Shown piece after piece: positions 15,285 through 16,938 of a DNA stretch of 16,938 nt. The position numbers and the translations under genes are program-made. The notes below the pieces were generated by a model. That model searched no databases. It had not been told where the DNA came from and was given only the letters and a program-made list of their open reading frames with translations. Origin of the DNA: JAHEYG01 sp040403535 (GTDB lineage Bacteria; Bacteroidota; Bacteroidia; B-17B0; Aurantibacillaceae); NCBI GenBank assembly GCA_040403535.1, contig JBBAKL010000062.1, positions 1 through 16,938 of the forward strand, in the 5' to 3' direction. How positions within the stretch are numbered: position 1 is the stretch's first letter; each line of letters opens with the position of its first letter.

Positions 15285-16289
15285 TTATTCGATGATGAGC
15301 TTTGAGCTTGATTTAGCATTTCGATTATCAGTAACAGAAATAAAATATATACCTACATTTAAATCATCTTTATGTATTTCCAGAGTCTCACCATTTTCAC
15401 TTCTGTAAGTGCGTAAAATACGACCTGATAAATCCGAAACTACTACATTGTAAAATGTATTTTTAGTCTTAAACTCCAAAAATGATGAAGTAACGGTTGG
15501 ATTCGGATACATTTTCAACCCGCTAATTTCACTGCTGTATTCGAATACACTTGCAAGGCTACAAGTAGTACAGGCCTTATAACAAACAGTTGGTAAAATC
15601 GTATCAGCAACTAGGTTGTGTGTTCGGTTACTGTTTGTAGCGCAAGATGCTGGAACTGTTTCTGTATTTCCTAAAGTATTCCCATTGTAATATTTAAACT
15701 GATAGTTTCCGGCAGGAGCGTAAGCGATTACCTCATAAACACCTCCGCCAAAACTATAGAGAATGTTGTTTTTTGTATTCCATTGTTGTGATTGAAAATT
15801 ACCTGCTACATGAACACCATTTGGGGAAACACTGGTTTCGTTAGTCATGTCAACTAAAAAACGAATTAATTTTTTGCCTGCCGGTGCATTTCCCGAAAAA
15901 GGAATAGCACCCACAAATGTGGTATCATTTTTTAATGAATCGATATACATCCAGCGATTATCATTAAAACTATAACCAACACGGGATTGATCGGGTACAA
16001 ATTCCGCCTCATAACCAAAAATTCCATTCACAAATTTAAACTCGTACTTAGAAAATGCAGGAATGTCTACAATTACACTGTAAATTGTTGAAGAACCTTC
16101 CTGAGTTAAGGCCAGTGTACTCGGATCCCAATCAGCGGCAAGTCCAATTGCTACCTGAAAATCACTCATTAAATGAATACCATTAGGACTAATGGTAAAT
16201 GTATTCATATCAACAGCAAATTTTACTTTTTTTGCCTGTAGTGTAAATACCGAAAGTATTAAGATTGCGAAAAGATTAATTTTTCTCAT
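15285..16289 (-). CDS. T9SS-secreted protein with two carbohydrate-binding-like modules
   Basis: A 334-residue protein. A signal peptide (MRKINLFAILILSVFTLQA) leads into two related beta modules, at about 22-125 (VKFAVDMNTFTISPNGIHL, then SKYEFKFVNG) and 142-235 (IRFLVDMTNETSVSPNGVHV, then GVYEVIAYAPAGNYQFKYYNG). A Cys-rich linker follows (CYKACTTC, about 236-243), then a T9SS type A sorting domain (259-334, MYPNPTVTSSFLEF ... SSKLIIE). The modules resemble the E-set/CBM20-CBM48-like starch-binding folds repeated in Bacteroidota surface proteins; whether they bind glycan is inferred. No catalytic domain is present. It lies 9 nt upstream of the CotH gene and 4 nt after the aryl-sulfotransferase-like gene, so it is co-transcribed with them. 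Confidence 0.8.
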   Translation of the reverse strand: MRKINLFAILILSVFTLQAKKVKFAVDMNTFTISPNGIHLMSDFQVAIGLAADWDPSTLALTQEGSSTIYSVIVDIPAFSKYEFKFVNGIFGYEAEFVPDQSRVGYSFNDNRWMYIDSLKNDTTFVGAIPFSGNAPAGKKLIRFLVDMTNETSVSPNGVHVAGNFQSQQWNTKNNILYSFGGGVYEVIAYAPAGNYQFKYYNGNTLGNTETVPASCATNSNRTHNLVADTILPTVCYKACTTCSLASVFEYSSEISGLKMYPNPTVTSSFLEFKTKNTFYNVVVSDLSGRILRTYRSENGETLEIHKDDLNVGIYFISVTDNRNAKSSSKLIIE

Positions 16290-16293
16290 GATT

Positions 16294-16938
16294 TTATTTA
16301 GCTAAGGATACACGTTTATTAATTAACATTCCATCTGCGGTTTGAATAGACACAAAATAGACACCACTTTCAAATGCTGATAAATCCAATTTGTTATCAT
16401 TCATTACAGTCAACACTATTTTTCCGTAAGCGTCAATAATATTTACCGAATAGCCGATTGATTTAATATACCAATCATCTATTGTTACTATTCCGTTAGT
16501 TGGATTCGGATAAACATTTAGGTTAGCCGCTATCTGATTTTCTTTTATTCCGGTTACCAATGCATAATTGTAACCAGCGGAATAAGCATATACACATCCG
16601 TTAGAATCTGTTACTCGAACTACATAAATACCATTTTGAGTTGGGGTATAATTTTGAGTAGTAGCACCGGGAATTAAATTACCATCCACATACCATTGAT
16701 AAGTAACACCGGTTGTAGAAACCAAATCATTTCCACTAACCGAAATAGATGGTTGTGAAGGCGCTGCATTGGAAATATAACACTGACTATATCGGTGTGA
16801 CTGCGGACATGCCCCCCCGGTTGTTTTTGTCCAAAGCACATTACCTGCCGCGTCAATTTCATAAATAGAACCAACCATTGCCAAACATACCATTTGGTTA
16901 CCATTCGGAAACTGATTAGAACTTCCCATATTACTTGT
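16294..16938 (-). CDS. C-terminal part of aryl-sulfotransferase-like T9SS protein
   Basis: The reading frame is open to the right edge, so the true start lies outside; 214 codons are visible. The first segment (SSNQFPNGNQMVCLAMVGSIYEIDAAGNVLW as pattern S-x-Q-x-FPNGN ... G-x-IYEID-x-x-GNVLW, followed by PQSHRYSQCY) matches the last propeller blades of arylsulfotransferase (ASST) relatives in Bacteroidota. ASSTs move sulfate between phenols without PAPS, but the catalytic part is off-window, so activity is unknown. An Ig/PKD-like domain (SGNDLVSTTGVTYQWYVDG ... YTPTQNGIYVVRVTDSNGC) comes next, then a T9SS type A sorting domain (VYPNPTNGIVTI ... INKRVSLAK). It is 4 nt upstream of the carbohydrate-binding-like gene. 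A generic propeller protein is the main alternative. Confidence 0.7.
   Translation of the reverse strand, partial: TSNMGSSNQFPNGNQMVCLAMVGSIYEIDAAGNVLWTKTTGGACPQSHRYSQCYISNAAPSQPSISVSGNDLVSTTGVTYQWYVDGNLIPGATTQNYTPTQNGIYVVRVTDSNGCVYAYSAGYNYALVTGIKENQIAANLNVYPNPTNGIVTIDDWYIKSIGYSVNIIDAYGKIVLTVMNDNKLDLSAFESGVYFVSIQTADGMLINKRVSLAK

Overview
The window looks like chromosomal DNA from a Bacteroidota member, probably a Flavobacteriia or Sphingobacteriia-like lineage. It is AT-rich and densely packed. Three proteins at the right end finish in type IX secretion (T9SS) type A sorting domains (YPNP... motif with a C-terminal Lys-rich strand). It also carries a TPR/beta-propeller/OmpA protein of PorE-like architecture, and one good promoter matches the Bacteroidota -33/-7 consensus (TTG-N20-TAnnTTTG). 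No tRNA, rRNA, CRISPR array or insertion sequence is visible.

Layout. (1) 1-2593, leftward: a biotin operon of bioB, a decayed WG-repeat gene and bioF, which runs off the left edge. (2) 2678-4155, rightward: a small, very basic exported protein coupled by a 1-nt overlap to an MFS transporter. (3) 4158-8972, leftward: a CPBP intramembrane protease, an M61 metallopeptidase with a PDZ domain, and the TPR-PD40-CRD-OmpA protein, tightly spaced and probably one envelope-related operon. (4) 9043-10011, rightward: a lipoprotein di-haem cytochrome c peroxidase, divergent from operon 3 across a 70-nt region with an inverted repeat. (5) 10008-16938, leftward: eight genes with gaps of 1-10 nt or overlaps. 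In transcription order they are an aryl-sulfotransferase-like T9SS protein (cut by the right edge), a T9SS protein with tandem carbohydrate-binding-like modules, a CotH-kinase/lamin-tail T9SS protein, a lipoprotein, a YD-like repeat protein, a VTC-type polyphosphate polymerase domain protein, a DUF4956 membrane protein and a DUF2490-like outer-membrane barrel.

The last operon is the most interesting part. It couples a cytosolic polymerase of the triphosphate-tunnel (CYTH/VTC) fold, whose basic residues look intact, to a membrane protein by overlapping reading frames. The same transcript encodes an atypical secreted kinase (CotH) and other surface-targeted proteins. I infer a system that makes a phosphate polymer, or uses a related nucleotide-derived substrate, at the inner membrane and modifies surface components; its real substrate is unknown. 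Every intergenic stretch is short. The only region over 300 bases without an intact gene is the WG-repeat pseudogene at 1097-1563.
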